From an uncultured Alphaproteobacteria bacterium (lineage in GTDB: Bacteria; Pseudomonadota; Alphaproteobacteria; RF32; CAG-239): a stretch of 64,000 nucleotides of DNA. Below are positions 1 through 8,255 of this stretch, one piece after another (within the stretch, counting starts at the first letter, position 1; each line of letters begins with the position of its first letter). The translations under genes were made by a program, and so were the position numbers. The stretch covers positions 1-64,000 of the forward strand of contig CALXRP010000005.1 of the NCBI GenBank assembly GCA_944390885.1. The letters run 5' to 3'. The notes under the pieces were generated by a model. It saw nothing but the letters and a program-made list of their open reading frames with translations. It made no database searches and had not been told where the DNA came from.

Positions 1-389
1 ACGGATGCGCGTCTTACAACTCTTGTGACAAATGCGTCTCTTGCAAATCCGCTCCCAAACCTGTTGAAGAAAAATGGGAATGGTGGATTTATCCTGATGA
101 AAGTACATCTTCTTGTTGGGTAAACCAAAATAATTCAAACGGCTGTAAAAAAGGTACTTATATGCGTGTATATAAGGTTACCCATTATTGTATAAAAGGA
201 AGTACAAAAAATAAAATCTTTACTTCATCAAAATGTAATGCAACAAACTGGGGGACTTGTTATAAGACTAAAGCAGAATGCGATGTCGTTCCTGCAAATT
301 GGAAACCTCGTCACGAAGGAACTTGTAAAGACGCTTGGCATACACAAAGCGGAACAGGTTCTGAAGGTGAAGGTAAATGTACATCATAA
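1..389 (+). CDS. C-terminal part of a Cys-rich, probably secreted protein (5' end outside window)
   Basis: An open frame runs from the window edge (codons in phase with position 3) to a TAA at 387-389. The visible ~128 residues hold many cysteines in short spacings (e.g. SCDKCVSC near the start), Trp-rich patches (KWEWW) and a polar C-terminus. The style resembles the exported Cys-rich protein at 18630-19721, suggesting a disulfide-rich extracellular protein. The family is not recognised. A methionine occurs at 162, but the open frame continues upstream of it with the same Cys-rich character, so this is a truncated gene rather than a start at 162. A strong terminator follows 30 nt downstream. 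Confidence 0.75.
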   Translation, partial: GCASYNSCDKCVSCKSAPKPVEEKWEWWIYPDESTSSCWVNQNNSNGCKKGTYMRVYKVTHYCIKGSTKNKIFTSSKCNATNWGTCYKTKAECDVVPANWKPRHEGTCKDAWHTQSGTGSEGEGKCTS

Positions 390-420
390 TAGCAGAAGCC
401 TCTATAAAACAATTACAAAA

Positions 421-461
421 AATAATTTCCTCAAAGGCAACTTTGAGGAAATTATTTTTTT
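421..461 (+). terminator. Intrinsic terminator
   Basis: A perfect 16-bp stem (421-436 with 441-456), GCAA tetraloop and following T run. It ends the Cys-rich gene; being A/T-flanked on both sides it may also serve the convergent hydrolase gene. Confidence 0.9.
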
Positions 462-483
462 AATAAATCAGACCTGAAACAGT

Positions 484-1269
484 TTATTCCTCTGTATCAT
501 CATCTTCAATATCAGTATCAAAATCGTCATCTTCTGCCGAATTATTTTCAAGCAGCAGCATATTATCCTGCTCATCGCCGGTCAGTTCCGTCTTTTTCCG
601 CCGGCCGCGACGCTTTTTCTGCGGCGCTTTCTTCTTCATCGCATCAATCACATAATGCCCGACAATTTTATACAAATCGACCAGATGATTGTTATACATG
701 TGATCACCCTCTTCAATCAGGGCAAAATCCACATCAACATTCCGCTGCATATTCAAACGCTTTGCCAAAGTCGCCACGCTTTGCGGATTAACAATTTCAT
801 CTGCCCCGCCCTGCACAATCAGGCCGGAAGTCGGACACGGCGCCAAAAAAGAAAAATCTTTTTCATTGGCCGGCGGAGAAACCGCAATAAAATTATTAAT
901 ATCCGGACGGCGCATAAGCAGCTGCAACCCGACCCATGCCCCAAAAGAATAACCGGCAATCCAACACTGTCTGGCTTCCGGATTAACCGATTGCAGCCAG
1001 TCAAGCGCAACCGTTGCGTCCGAAAGTTCGCCCGGTCCGTCTTCAAACTCGCCCTGAGAACGCCCGACGCTGCGGAAATTAAACCGCAAAACCGAAAAGC
1101 CGAGATTTTGAAAACAGCTGAACAGCGAATAAACCACTTTGTTGTTCATCGTTCCGCCGTATTGCGGATGAGGATGCAAAATCAACGCGATCGGCGCTCC
1201 CGGTTTTTCACTGTGATGATACCGTCCTTCCAACCGACCGGCATGTCCGTTAAACAATACTTCTGTCAT
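484..1269 (-). CDS. Alpha/beta hydrolase (COG2945-like)
   Basis: A 261-residue alpha/beta hydrolase of the small cytosolic type. The N-terminal HPHPQYGGTMNNKVV stretch (about 32-46) is the typical oxyanion/lid segment. The nucleophile elbow is GYSFG with Ser108; Asp157 (GGADEIV) and His190 (EGDHMY) complete a plausible triad. The last ~50 residues are unusual: a Lys/Arg-rich block (KKKAPQKKRRGRRKK) followed by an acidic tail rich in Asp and Glu, absent from most family members and probably disordered. It is transcribed divergently from cysE. The substrate cannot be deduced. Confidence 0.85.
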   Translation of the reverse strand: MTEVLFNGHAGRLEGRYHHSEKPGAPIALILHPHPQYGGTMNNKVVYSLFSCFQNLGFSVLRFNFRSVGRSQGEFEDGPGELSDATVALDWLQSVNPEARQCWIAGYSFGAWVGLQLLMRRPDINNFIAVSPPANEKDFSFLAPCPTSGLIVQGGADEIVNPQSVATLAKRLNMQRNVDVDFALIEEGDHMYNNHLVDLYKIVGHYVIDAMKKKAPQKKRRGRRKKTELTGDEQDNMLLLENNSAEDDDFDTDIEDDDTEE

Positions 1270-1356
1270 TTTCTTAACCTAAATTTAGTAACCTGCAAAG
1301 TATACTATGGAAAAAGTTTATATAAATTGTTAATTTTCTGAGGAATATATCATAAA

Positions 1357-2034
1357 ATGAATCAAAAATTCAAGACAATTCTACAAGACATTGATGCCGT
1401 TTCAGCCCGCGACCCGGCCACAAGCGGCAGATTCGAAGCGCTTTTATGCTCCTCCGGACTTCATGCCATTCTCTGCTATCGTTTCAACCATTTTCTATGG
1501 CGCCATAATTGCCGCCTGCTTTCCCGAGTCCTTTCACAGATTGCAAGGTTTCTGACCGGAATCGAAATTCATCCGGGCGCAAAAATCGGAAAAGGCTTTT
1601 TTATTGATCACGGATCCGGCGTTGTCATCGGAGAAACAGCCGAGATCGGCAACAACGTCACCATGTATCATGACGTTACGCTCGGCGGTACAACAGTATT
1701 TGACGCCAAAGGAAAAATCACGACCAAACGCCATCCGACCATTGGCAACAATGTCATTATCGGATCGGGCGCCCAGGTCTTGGGACCGATAAAAATCGGC
1801 AACAACGTAAAAATCGGTTCTAACGCCGTTGTCTTGAAAGACGTGGAAGCCGATACGACCGTTGTCGGCGTTCCGGCACACAAGGCCGACAAAAATAAAG
1901 GAAAATCAACTTTTCAGGCTTACGGCTTAACAGAAAACACCAAAGATCCTCTATTGGAAGAAATCAATAGTCTGCGCAAAGAAATTTCTGCCCTCAAAAA
2001 AGAGCTTGCCGACATCAGAAAGGACGGAAAGTAG
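1357..2034 (+). CDS. cysE: Serine O-acetyltransferase
   Basis: Acetyl-CoA-dependent acetylation of serine to O-acetylserine, first step of cysteine synthesis, in the cytosol. The protein has 225 residues, the short (EpsC-like) form. A helical N-terminus precedes a left-handed beta-helix of hexapeptide repeats (about 70-175). The catalytic FIDHGSG (Asp84-His85) and [11 protein letters not shown] (His105) motifs are intact. A charged coiled-coil-like tail (about 200-225) ends the protein. The ATG follows a GAGG at suitable distance. Its TAG stop overlaps the GTG start of mnmA by one base, so cysteine supply and tRNA thiolation are translationally linked. Confidence 0.93.
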   Translation: MNQKFKTILQDIDAVSARDPATSGRFEALLCSSGLHAILCYRFNHFLWRHNCRLLSRVLSQIARFLTGIEIHPGAKIGKGFFIDHGSGVVIGETAEIGNNVTMYHDVTLGGTTVFDAKGKITTKRHPTIGNNVIIGSGAQVLGPIKIGNNVKIGSNAVVLKDVEADTTVVGVPAHKADKNKGKSTFQAYGLTENTKDPLLEEINSLRKEISALKKELADIRKDGK

Positions 2035-3131
2035 TGCTAAACAGTCTGGGGCTGAACAAATCTCCGCAAGAAACAAAAGTCTGCATTGCTATGTCCGGCG
2101 GCGTAGACAGTTCTGTGGCAGCCTGGCTGCTGCAAAAAGAAGGTTATCAGGTTTTCGGATTAACGATGGATTTGCTGCGGCCGCCTTATGCTCCAACCGT
2201 CTCTTCAATCTCAGATGCCGCAGTCGTTGCCGATCAATTGGGCATAGAACACCATTTCATTGATTTACGGCAAGACTTTTCAGAGCGGGTGGTCAAATAC
2301 TTTTCCGATGAATATATTGCCGGCAAAACACCATCTCCCTGTATTATGTGCAATAAACACATCAAACTCGGATTGCTGGCGGAAAAAGCCCGAGATTTCG
2401 GCGCCGATATTCTGGTCACCGGACATTATGCCCGAACCATTACCACTCCGCACGGGATTGAACTGCATCGCGGCAGTGATCCGGTTCGTGATCAGAGTTA
2501 TTTTCTGTTTGCCGTTGCAAAAGAAAAACTGCAAATGCTGCGCTGTCCGCTGTCTGATTACAGCAAGGATCAAACCCGCAAAATAGCCAAGGAAGCCGGC
2601 CTGAAAACAGCTCAAAAAACAGACAGCCAGGACATTTGTTTTGTCTCCGGCGGAAAATATGCCGAACTGATACGCAGCCTCCGTCCGGAACTGCAGGAAG
2701 AGCCCGGAGATATTGTTACGACGGACGGTAAGATACTTGGCCGTCATAAAGGCCTGATAAACTATACTGTCGGCCAACGACGAGGTTTAGGGATCGGCGG
2801 GGGAGACATCTTATACGTTCTGGCTTTGGATACCGTCAAAAACCGGGTCATTGTCGGAAGCAAACCTCAGTTGGCACAAAAATATGTCTTTCTGAAAAAC
2901 GTTAACTGGCTGGCCGAAGATCGTCCCTCTCAAATGGAACTCGGCGTAAAACTGCGTTCCCGGCAGGAGATTGTTCCTGCCTCCGTGTTTTTTTCTGAAA
3001 ACGAAAACACTGCCCGCATTGAGCTGAAAGACGAGTTTTTTGGCATAGCTCCCGGCCAGGGCTGCTGTTTTTATAACAATACCCGGGTAATGGGTGGTGG
3101 ATTTATTTGCAAAGAAAATTCTACGTTTTAA
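2034..3131 (+). CDS. mnmA: tRNA-specific 2-thiouridylase MnmA
   Basis: Thiolates U34 at the wobble position of Lys, Glu and Gln tRNAs using ATP and persulfide sulfur. The 365-residue protein carries the PP-loop SGGVDSS (21-27), the PCIMCNK motif (Cys106 being the expected catalytic one) and DSQDICFVSGG with the second catalytic Cys202. The GTG start at 2034 overlaps the cysE stop, with AGGACGG just upstream; an internal ATG at 2088 would cut into the PP-loop. Full length for the family. The linkage to cysE may reflect shared demand for cysteine sulfur. Confidence 0.95.
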   Translation: MLNSLGLNKSPQETKVCIAMSGGVDSSVAAWLLQKEGYQVFGLTMDLLRPPYAPTVSSISDAAVVADQLGIEHHFIDLRQDFSERVVKYFSDEYIAGKTPSPCIMCNKHIKLGLLAEKARDFGADILVTGHYARTITTPHGIELHRGSDPVRDQSYFLFAVAKEKLQMLRCPLSDYSKDQTRKIAKEAGLKTAQKTDSQDICFVSGGKYAELIRSLRPELQEEPGDIVTTDGKILGRHKGLINYTVGQRRGLGIGGGDILYVLALDTVKNRVIVGSKPQLAQKYVFLKNVNWLAEDRPSQMELGVKLRSRQEIVPASVFFSENENTARIELKDEFFGIAPGQGCCFYNNTRVMGGGFICKENSTF

Positions 3132-3203
3132 CATTTTTGTAACTGGAAAAAGATACAAGAATAGAGTATAATAAATTATATGAGTTCAATAAGGAGGATT
3201 GTC

Positions 3204-3848
3204 ATGACCAAAGTTTCATATCACATGGCCTTGCTGAGCGCCCTGCTCTGTGCCTCCGTTGCCGCAGCGCAACTGCCTTCCAACCCGTGGGATCCGCAGT
3301 CTGTTGCCGCCTCAAATGCTCAAAATCAGAAAAATGCCCAAATCGCTGCCGAAGCAGAAACAGCCGGAACGGAAACGCAGGCCTATGCCCAATCTTCCAC
3401 CCGCAGCGGTACGCCGTCTTACGATGACATCCTGCCCGTTGATCCCTGGGCTCGGGCACGCGTTAATAACGGAACACCGACCTGGCGCGGCAGCGGAAGA
3501 AATGACCGTGGTCTAAATTACATCGGCGAAGCAACAACCTACGGCGATGCAATGGGACAAGAGATGATTGCTCCGGAAGTCAACCGCCACAACATGCTTG
3601 TGATGACGGAACACCTGCGCAAAATGGGCTATAAAATTCCGGACAGTTACGACCAGAAAATCCGCGACATGCCTCAGACTTATGCCCGCTATTTGCGCAA
3701 TGCTTATGACAAATCAACCTCTTCTACTTTAAGCGATGACCCGCTCGGCGCTTTGTTCTCCGGCGTTATGTCCAATGTAGAAGAAGGAACGGGGCTGGAT
3801 TTTGAAAATATATTATTCAATAGTATTGACATTCTTTCCAAGGATTAA
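3204..3848 (+). CDS. Exported protein of unknown function
   Basis: A 214-residue protein with a clear signal peptide (MTKVSYHMALLSALLCASVAAA, probable cleavage after an AAA/AQ site near residue 22). The start at 3204 is chosen over an in-frame ATG at 3180 because AAGGAGG lies 7 nt before it. The mature part opens with a QLPSNPWDPQS segment, has an Ala/Gln-rich stretch, then a conserved-looking middle (IGEATTYGDAMGQEMIAPEV) and Asp-rich end. No domain is recognised. It is followed 2 nt later by another exported protein and then trmJ, probably one operon. Likely periplasmic. Confidence 0.7.
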   Translation: MTKVSYHMALLSALLCASVAAAQLPSNPWDPQSVAASNAQNQKNAQIAAEAETAGTETQAYAQSSTRSGTPSYDDILPVDPWARARVNNGTPTWRGSGRNDRGLNYIGEATTYGDAMGQEMIAPEVNRHNMLVMTEHLRKMGYKIPDSYDQKIRDMPQTYARYLRNAYDKSTSSTLSDDPLGALFSGVMSNVEEGTGLDFENILFNSIDILSKD

Positions 3849-3850
3849 TC

Positions 3851-4327
3851 ATGAAAAAATTTTTACCGGTCATATTTCTTTTTGCCTGTGGAATTAACAA
3901 TAGTGTTGCTTCGGATAAATTGTTAATGACCCCGGAAGAATATGCCCGCCAGCGCTATGAAGTCCAAGACAGCGTAACCCGGATGTTAAATGCCGCTTCA
4001 CCTTTGCAGAGACGTATGCTCGTCAATGAAGCAAAACGTCTGTCCAAGCTGCAAAATCCGGAAAAAGAAAATACCCTGCGCGATGTAGATATAAACGACA
4101 TTGCCGATCTGAGCAGCTATTTCAACAAAGATGTCTTTCAAACCGTTTCACCTGACGTTCCCTATCATCTGATAGATACGACAGAAGCCGTCCAAAAAGA
4201 GGAAGAAGCTTATCATAACAGACAAGCGGCAAAAAGAGCCGCAATTCTGGCCAAACAAAAACCGGCTCCCAAGCCGGCCGAAGAAAAGCCCAAACCCAAA
4301 ACTTTCCGACGGGCATTTTCTCAATAA
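3851..4327 (+). CDS. Small exported protein of unknown function
   Basis: 158 residues. The N-terminus (MKKFLPVIFLFACGINNSVAS) is a signal peptide with a likely cleavage after VAS near residue 21. The mature part is highly charged and helical (EEYARQRYEVQDSVTRML), ending in a Lys/Pro-rich tail (KPAPKPAEEKPKPKTF) typical of a flexible periplasmic or wall-spanning linker. The gene starts 2 nt after the previous stop, so the pair is surely co-transcribed and may act together. No family recognised. Confidence 0.7.
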   Translation: MKKFLPVIFLFACGINNSVASDKLLMTPEEYARQRYEVQDSVTRMLNAASPLQRRMLVNEAKRLSKLQNPEKENTLRDVDINDIADLSSYFNKDVFQTVSPDVPYHLIDTTEAVQKEEEAYHNRQAAKRAAILAKQKPAPKPAEEKPKPKTFRRAFSQ

Positions 4328-4348
4328 ATCATCAAAGGAACACATAAA

Positions 4349-5080
4349 ATGGACAATTTTCCCGCCATTATTTTGGTTCAGCCGCAGCTGGCTGAAAATA
4401 TAGGCATGGCCGCCCGTGCCATGATGAACTGCGGTTTATACGCTCTGCGTCTGGTTTCCCCGAAACAAGACCACCTGTCACCCAAAGCCGTCGCTGCCGC
4501 TTCCGGAGCCGAAGAAATTTTATATAGTGCCAAAATTTTTGCCACAACCCAAGAAGCCGTTGCCGACCTTGCACAGGTATATGCCACAACCGCCCGCCAC
4601 CGCAATCAGATAAAACTTGTTTACACTGCGGAAAAAGCCATGCAGAACGTTGATACCCTTTGTCGGCAAAATGTCAAATGCGGCATATTGTTCGGCCCCG
4701 AAAGAACCGGACTGCAAAACGATGATATTTCGCTGGCCGACGCAATCATAAACATCCCGCTCAATCCCAAACATTGTTCACTCAACCTGTCTCAGGCTGT
4801 TTTGCTTGTCGGCTATGAATTTTACAAATGTCAGACAGACACACCGACAACCCGTTTTATCACCAACGGTGCCGAAATCGCCGCCAAAGAAAAGCTGTTT
4901 CAGTTTTTTGACTTCCTTGAAAAAGAACTTGATGAATGCGGCAATTTCAGAATTGACGAGAAACGTCCGAGAATGGTCAGAAACCTGCGCAATATTTTTT
5001 CCCGCCCGCAACTTACCGAACAAGAGCTAAATACCCTTTACGGCGTAATAAATTATTTGCGTCACCCGCATAAAAATTAA
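4349..5080 (+). CDS. trmJ: tRNA (cytidine/uridine-32) 2'-O-methyltransferase, TrmJ-type
   Basis: SPOUT-family RNA ribose methyltransferase of 243 residues. The N-terminal VQPQLAENIGMAARAM carries the substrate Asn/Arg motif 1; FGPERTGL (about 114-121) is motif 2 and IPLNPKHCSLNLSQAV is motif 3 forming the knotted SAM pocket. The C-terminal helical extension (about 170-243) matches TrmJ rather than the shorter TrmL. It would methylate position 32 of the anticodon loop. An AAAGGAA precedes the ATG. It ends a probable operon with the two exported proteins. Confidence 0.9.
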   Translation: MDNFPAIILVQPQLAENIGMAARAMMNCGLYALRLVSPKQDHLSPKAVAAASGAEEILYSAKIFATTQEAVADLAQVYATTARHRNQIKLVYTAEKAMQNVDTLCRQNVKCGILFGPERTGLQNDDISLADAIINIPLNPKHCSLNLSQAVLLVGYEFYKCQTDTPTTRFITNGAEIAAKEKLFQFFDFLEKELDECGNFRIDEKRPRMVRNLRNIFSRPQLTEQELNTLYGVINYLRHPHKN

Positions 5081-5156
5081 AACAAAAAAGATTATATCTT
5101 TACCAAATTTTGAAATTTCGGCTTTATCATCTCATCAAAGGGAGGAGAAAAAAATC

Positions 5157-6506
5157 ATGCCGGCAGAAACTCTTGGGCACATATCACCTATAATATTCGG
5201 CCTCAATCCGATGATCCTTTCAACCGCCATTCTGGCCGTGAGCTACCTGATACTTTTTACGGAAAAGCTCAATCGCGCCGTCATTGCCCTGCTCGGCGCC
5301 TGCGTTATGATCTTTTCCGGCATACTGACACAAGAAACAGCACTTAAAGGAATAGACTTTAACACTTTGGCTCTTCTTATCGGGATGATGACGATTGTCG
5401 GCATATCGGAAAAGTCCGGAATGTTCCAGTTTGTTGCTGTCTGGGCTGCCCAAAAGGTCCGCGCCAATCCCCGTGGATTGATGATTGCCTTATCTGCCGT
5501 CACGGCCGTTTTTTCGGCACTGCTTGACAATGTCACAACCGTTTTGCTGATCGTTCCCGTAACTTTTCAAATCACCCGGCAGTTAAAAATCACCCCGTAC
5601 CCTTACTTGATTTTAGAAATTTTTGCTTCCAACATCGGCGGTACGGCCACTCTCATCGGCGACCCGCCTAATATTCTTATCGGCTCTGCCCTAAACTTAA
5701 GTTTCATGGATTTTGTTTATGAACTGACCCCGGTCGTAATCATAACAATGCTGGTCTTAATCCTCGGCTTTGACCTTATCTGGGGCAAACAACTGAAAAC
5801 CACCGAAAAAGATAAAAAAGCCGTTATGAAAATCAATGCCAGAGGAATGATTTCCGACTGGAAATTGCTCAAAAAATCCCTATTCGTTCTGACCGCCGTA
5901 ATTGCCGGTTTCATCAGTGCCGAACACCTGCATATCGCCAACGGAACAATAGCCATGTTCGGTGCGGCCGTTCTGCTTTTGTTATACACGACAGGACTTT
6001 CCCATAGCGACCGGGAGCACAAAGTCGAAGAAGCTTTTGGACTGGTTGACTGGACAACCATCTTCTTCTTTGCCGGACTATTCGCCATTGTATATGGTCT
6101 GGAAGAAGCCGGCGTCTTAACACTGCTCGGACAAAAATTTATAGAAATAACCGACGGCAGCATAGAAAAAGCCGCCATGCTGGTTGTTTGGATTTCAGCC
6201 CTCGTTTCCGCAGCCATCGATAACATCCCGTTTGTCGCCACGATGATTCCGATGATAAAATCAATGGAAGAATCCATGGGAGGACGCGAGGCGATGATGC
6301 CGGTCTGGTGGGCTTTATCCTTGGGCGCCTGCTTTGGTGGCAACGGTTCGCTGATCGCCGCCTCGGCTAACGTCATTGTTGCAGGAATGGCACAAAGAGA
6401 AGGACACCCGATAAGCTTTCTCGGTTTTCTGCTCTGGTCTGTCCCGGTTATGCTGATAAGCGTGGCCATTGCAGCACTCTACCTGCATATCAGGTTCTTT
6501 ATGTAA
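5157..6506 (+). CDS. ArsB/NhaD-type ion transporter, copy 1
   Basis: A 449-residue inner-membrane permease of the ion transporter superfamily (ArsB/NhaD/P-protein group), about 11-12 hydrophobic segments. Family hallmarks are the two re-entrant regions FLDN/LLDNVTTVLL (about 122-131) with NIGGTATLIGDPPNILIG (about 161-178), and the second-half mirror AIDNIPFVATMIP with GACFGGNGSLI. An Asp residue in each DN motif is typical of Na+/H+ antiporters. GGGAGG lies before the ATG. A second copy follows at 6589; the two are strikingly similar from residue ~15 to the last base. Substrate (Na+, arsenite or dicarboxylate) is not determinable. Confidence 0.85.
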   Translation: MPAETLGHISPIIFGLNPMILSTAILAVSYLILFTEKLNRAVIALLGACVMIFSGILTQETALKGIDFNTLALLIGMMTIVGISEKSGMFQFVAVWAAQKVRANPRGLMIALSAVTAVFSALLDNVTTVLLIVPVTFQITRQLKITPYPYLILEIFASNIGGTATLIGDPPNILIGSALNLSFMDFVYELTPVVIITMLVLILGFDLIWGKQLKTTEKDKKAVMKINARGMISDWKLLKKSLFVLTAVIAGFISAEHLHIANGTIAMFGAAVLLLLYTTGLSHSDREHKVEEAFGLVDWTTIFFFAGLFAIVYGLEEAGVLTLLGQKFIEITDGSIEKAAMLVVWISALVSAAIDNIPFVATMIPMIKSMEESMGGREAMMPVWWALSLGACFGGNGSLIAASANVIVAGMAQREGHPISFLGFLLWSVPVMLISVAIAALYLHIRFFM

Positions 6507-6588
6507 AAAAAGCTAAAATTAACAGATTATTAGCACTCCGACTGCTAAAAAGATAAAGTATCGTTTTTTTTATTTTAAGGAATATGCT

Positions 6589-7938
6589 ATGCACGCAACA
6601 GATCTACTCTCTGTTCCGCAGCTGGCCTGGGGAATAGATGCGCAAATTTTGGCAGCGGCAATTGTCATTATCGCTTATGCCATTTTATTTACGGAAAAAA
6701 TCAACCGTGCCGTCATAGCTTTGCTCGCCGCCTCGGTTATGATTTTCTCAGGCATTCTCACGCAAAGCGAAGCTCTGAAAGGCATCGACTTCAACACTCT
6801 GGCTTTGCTCATCGGAATGATGACGATTGTCGGTATATCGGAAAAATCCGGAATGTTTCAATATGTAGCCGTCTGGGGAGCTAAAAAAGTCCGCGCCAAT
6901 CCTCGCGGATTACTGGTCGTCCTGGCTGCGGTTACGGCTTTCTTCTCTGCATTTCTGGACAACGTTACAACCGTTTTGCTGATTGCGCCCGTAACTTTTC
7001 AAATCACTCGCAAACTAAAGGTCAATCCGTATCCTTATTTGATTTTAGAGATTTTTGCCTCCAACATCGGCGGCACGGCCACTCTCATCGGCGACCCACC
7101 AAACATTCTTATCGGCTCTGCCTTAAATTTAAGTTTCATGGACTTTGTCAACGAACTGACCCCGGTTGTAGTCATAACTATGCTGGTCTTAATCCTCGGT
7201 TTTGACATTGCCTGGGGCAAAAAGCTCAAAACTACCGAAAAAGATAAAAAAGCCGTTATGAAAATTAATGAAATCGACTGTATTACGGACTGGAAACTCT
7301 TATACAAGTCATTGTCCGTACTTGCCATTGTCATTTTAGGCTTTATCAGCGCCGAACACCTGCACATTGCCAACGGTACGATCGCCATGTTTGGCGGCGC
7401 GGCTCTGCTCCTGCTTTATACGCTGGGCGATAGTCATGATAAAAGAGATCATAAGGTTGAAGCCATCTTCGGAACGGTCGACTGGACAACCATCTTTTTC
7501 TTTGCCGGCTTATTTGTGATTGTCTACGGTCTGGAAGTTACCGGTATTTTGGGAATGCTCGGACAAAAATTTGTAGAACTGACAGAAGGCAGCATAGAAA
7601 AATCGGCAATGCTGATTATCTGGGTTTCGGCAATCATATCAAGCGCCATTGACAATATCCCGTTTGTCGCCACGATGATTCCGATGATAAAATCAATGGA
7701 AGAATCCATGGGCGGACGCGAGGCGATGATGCCGGTCTGGTGGGCTCTGTCCTTAGGCGCCTGCTTTGGCGGAAACGGAACACTCATCGGGGCCTCTGCC
7801 AATGTTATCGTCGCCGGCATGGCTCAAAGAGAAGGACATCCGATAAGCTTTCTCGGCTTTATGCTCTGGTCCGTCCCCGTTATGCTGATAAGCGTGGCCA
7901 TAGCCGCTCTCTATCTGCATATCAGGTTCTTTATGTAA
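6589..7938 (+). CDS. ArsB/NhaD-type ion transporter, copy 2
   Basis: Same length (449 residues) and same architecture as its upstream neighbour, with identical DNVTTVLL, NIGGTATLIGDPPNILIG, DNIPFVATMIPM and C-terminal segments. Differences concentrate in the first ~20 residues, in the central cytoplasmic loop and in helix 9 (ILGMLGQKFVELTEG against VLTLLGQKFIEITDG). This is a tandem gene duplication. The 82-nt gap contains a small TTAGCA/TGCTAA hairpin but no convincing terminator, and AAGGAA precedes this ATG, so the two are probably co-transcribed. Confidence 0.85.
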   Translation: MHATDLLSVPQLAWGIDAQILAAAIVIIAYAILFTEKINRAVIALLAASVMIFSGILTQSEALKGIDFNTLALLIGMMTIVGISEKSGMFQYVAVWGAKKVRANPRGLLVVLAAVTAFFSAFLDNVTTVLLIAPVTFQITRKLKVNPYPYLILEIFASNIGGTATLIGDPPNILIGSALNLSFMDFVNELTPVVVITMLVLILGFDIAWGKKLKTTEKDKKAVMKINEIDCITDWKLLYKSLSVLAIVILGFISAEHLHIANGTIAMFGGAALLLLYTLGDSHDKRDHKVEAIFGTVDWTTIFFFAGLFVIVYGLEVTGILGMLGQKFVELTEGSIEKSAMLIIWVSAIISSAIDNIPFVATMIPMIKSMEESMGGREAMMPVWWALSLGACFGGNGTLIGASANVIVAGMAQREGHPISFLGFMLWSVPVMLISVAIAALYLHIRFFM

Positions 7939-7943
7939 AAGCA

Positions 7944-7971
7944 AAAGCGGCTGAAAAGCCGCTTTCCTTTT
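7944..7971 (+). terminator. Intrinsic terminator after permease pair
   Basis: 9-bp stem AAAGCGGCT/AGCCGCTTT with GAAA tetraloop, followed by CCTTTTA. Confidence 0.85.
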
Positions 7972-8067
7972 ATTGACAAAAAACAACCTTCTGCTTATCA
8001 TAAACTCAAGATTAAAACATATTTTTATCCCCGATTCCCTACAGTTTTTGCCACTCTGCAAAAATCC

Positions 8068-8236
8068 TTGACAAGTTTTATAATATAACCTATACTAGGA
8101 AAGTATAAAACTTATAGTAAGATTTTCACATGTGTAGCAAAATAACTTCACGATCTCGGCGCTGATTCAAGTTTTATACATATGCCGAAGACACAAGTTA
8201 AACAAAAAAAACCGCATTTCTTATGCGGTTTTTTTA
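8068..8236 (+). ncRNA. Candidate small RNA with its own promoter and terminator
   Basis: The 317-nt gap between the permeases and the convergent DUF4105 gene has a textbook promoter, TTGACA (8068-8073), 17-nt spacer, TATACT (8091-8096). A transcript starting near 8103 would end at a terminator (stem 8204-8217 with 8223-8235, T7). Just inside the predicted 5' end, GTATAAAACTT (8103-8113) pairs perfectly with AAGTTTTATAC (8169-8179). A competing pair TCGGC/GCCGA lies at 8156-8160 and 8184-8188. No ORF of note. The terminator could also serve the convergent gene. A second promoter-like pair, TTGACA-17-TATCAT, lies at 7973-8001. Not matched to a known sRNA. Confidence 0.55.
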
Positions 8237-8255
8237 CACCCAAAACACACCACTC

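Noticed and set aside
655-1341. Long plus-strand reading frame opposite the hydrolase gene
   Set aside because: It is antisense to a protein with intact catalytic motifs and has no recognisable domain.
6530-6550. CIRCE-like TTAGCACTC...TGCTAA between the two permeases
   Set aside because: The spacer is 7 nt rather than the 9-nt-spaced full CIRCE palindrome, and the neighbouring genes are not chaperones.
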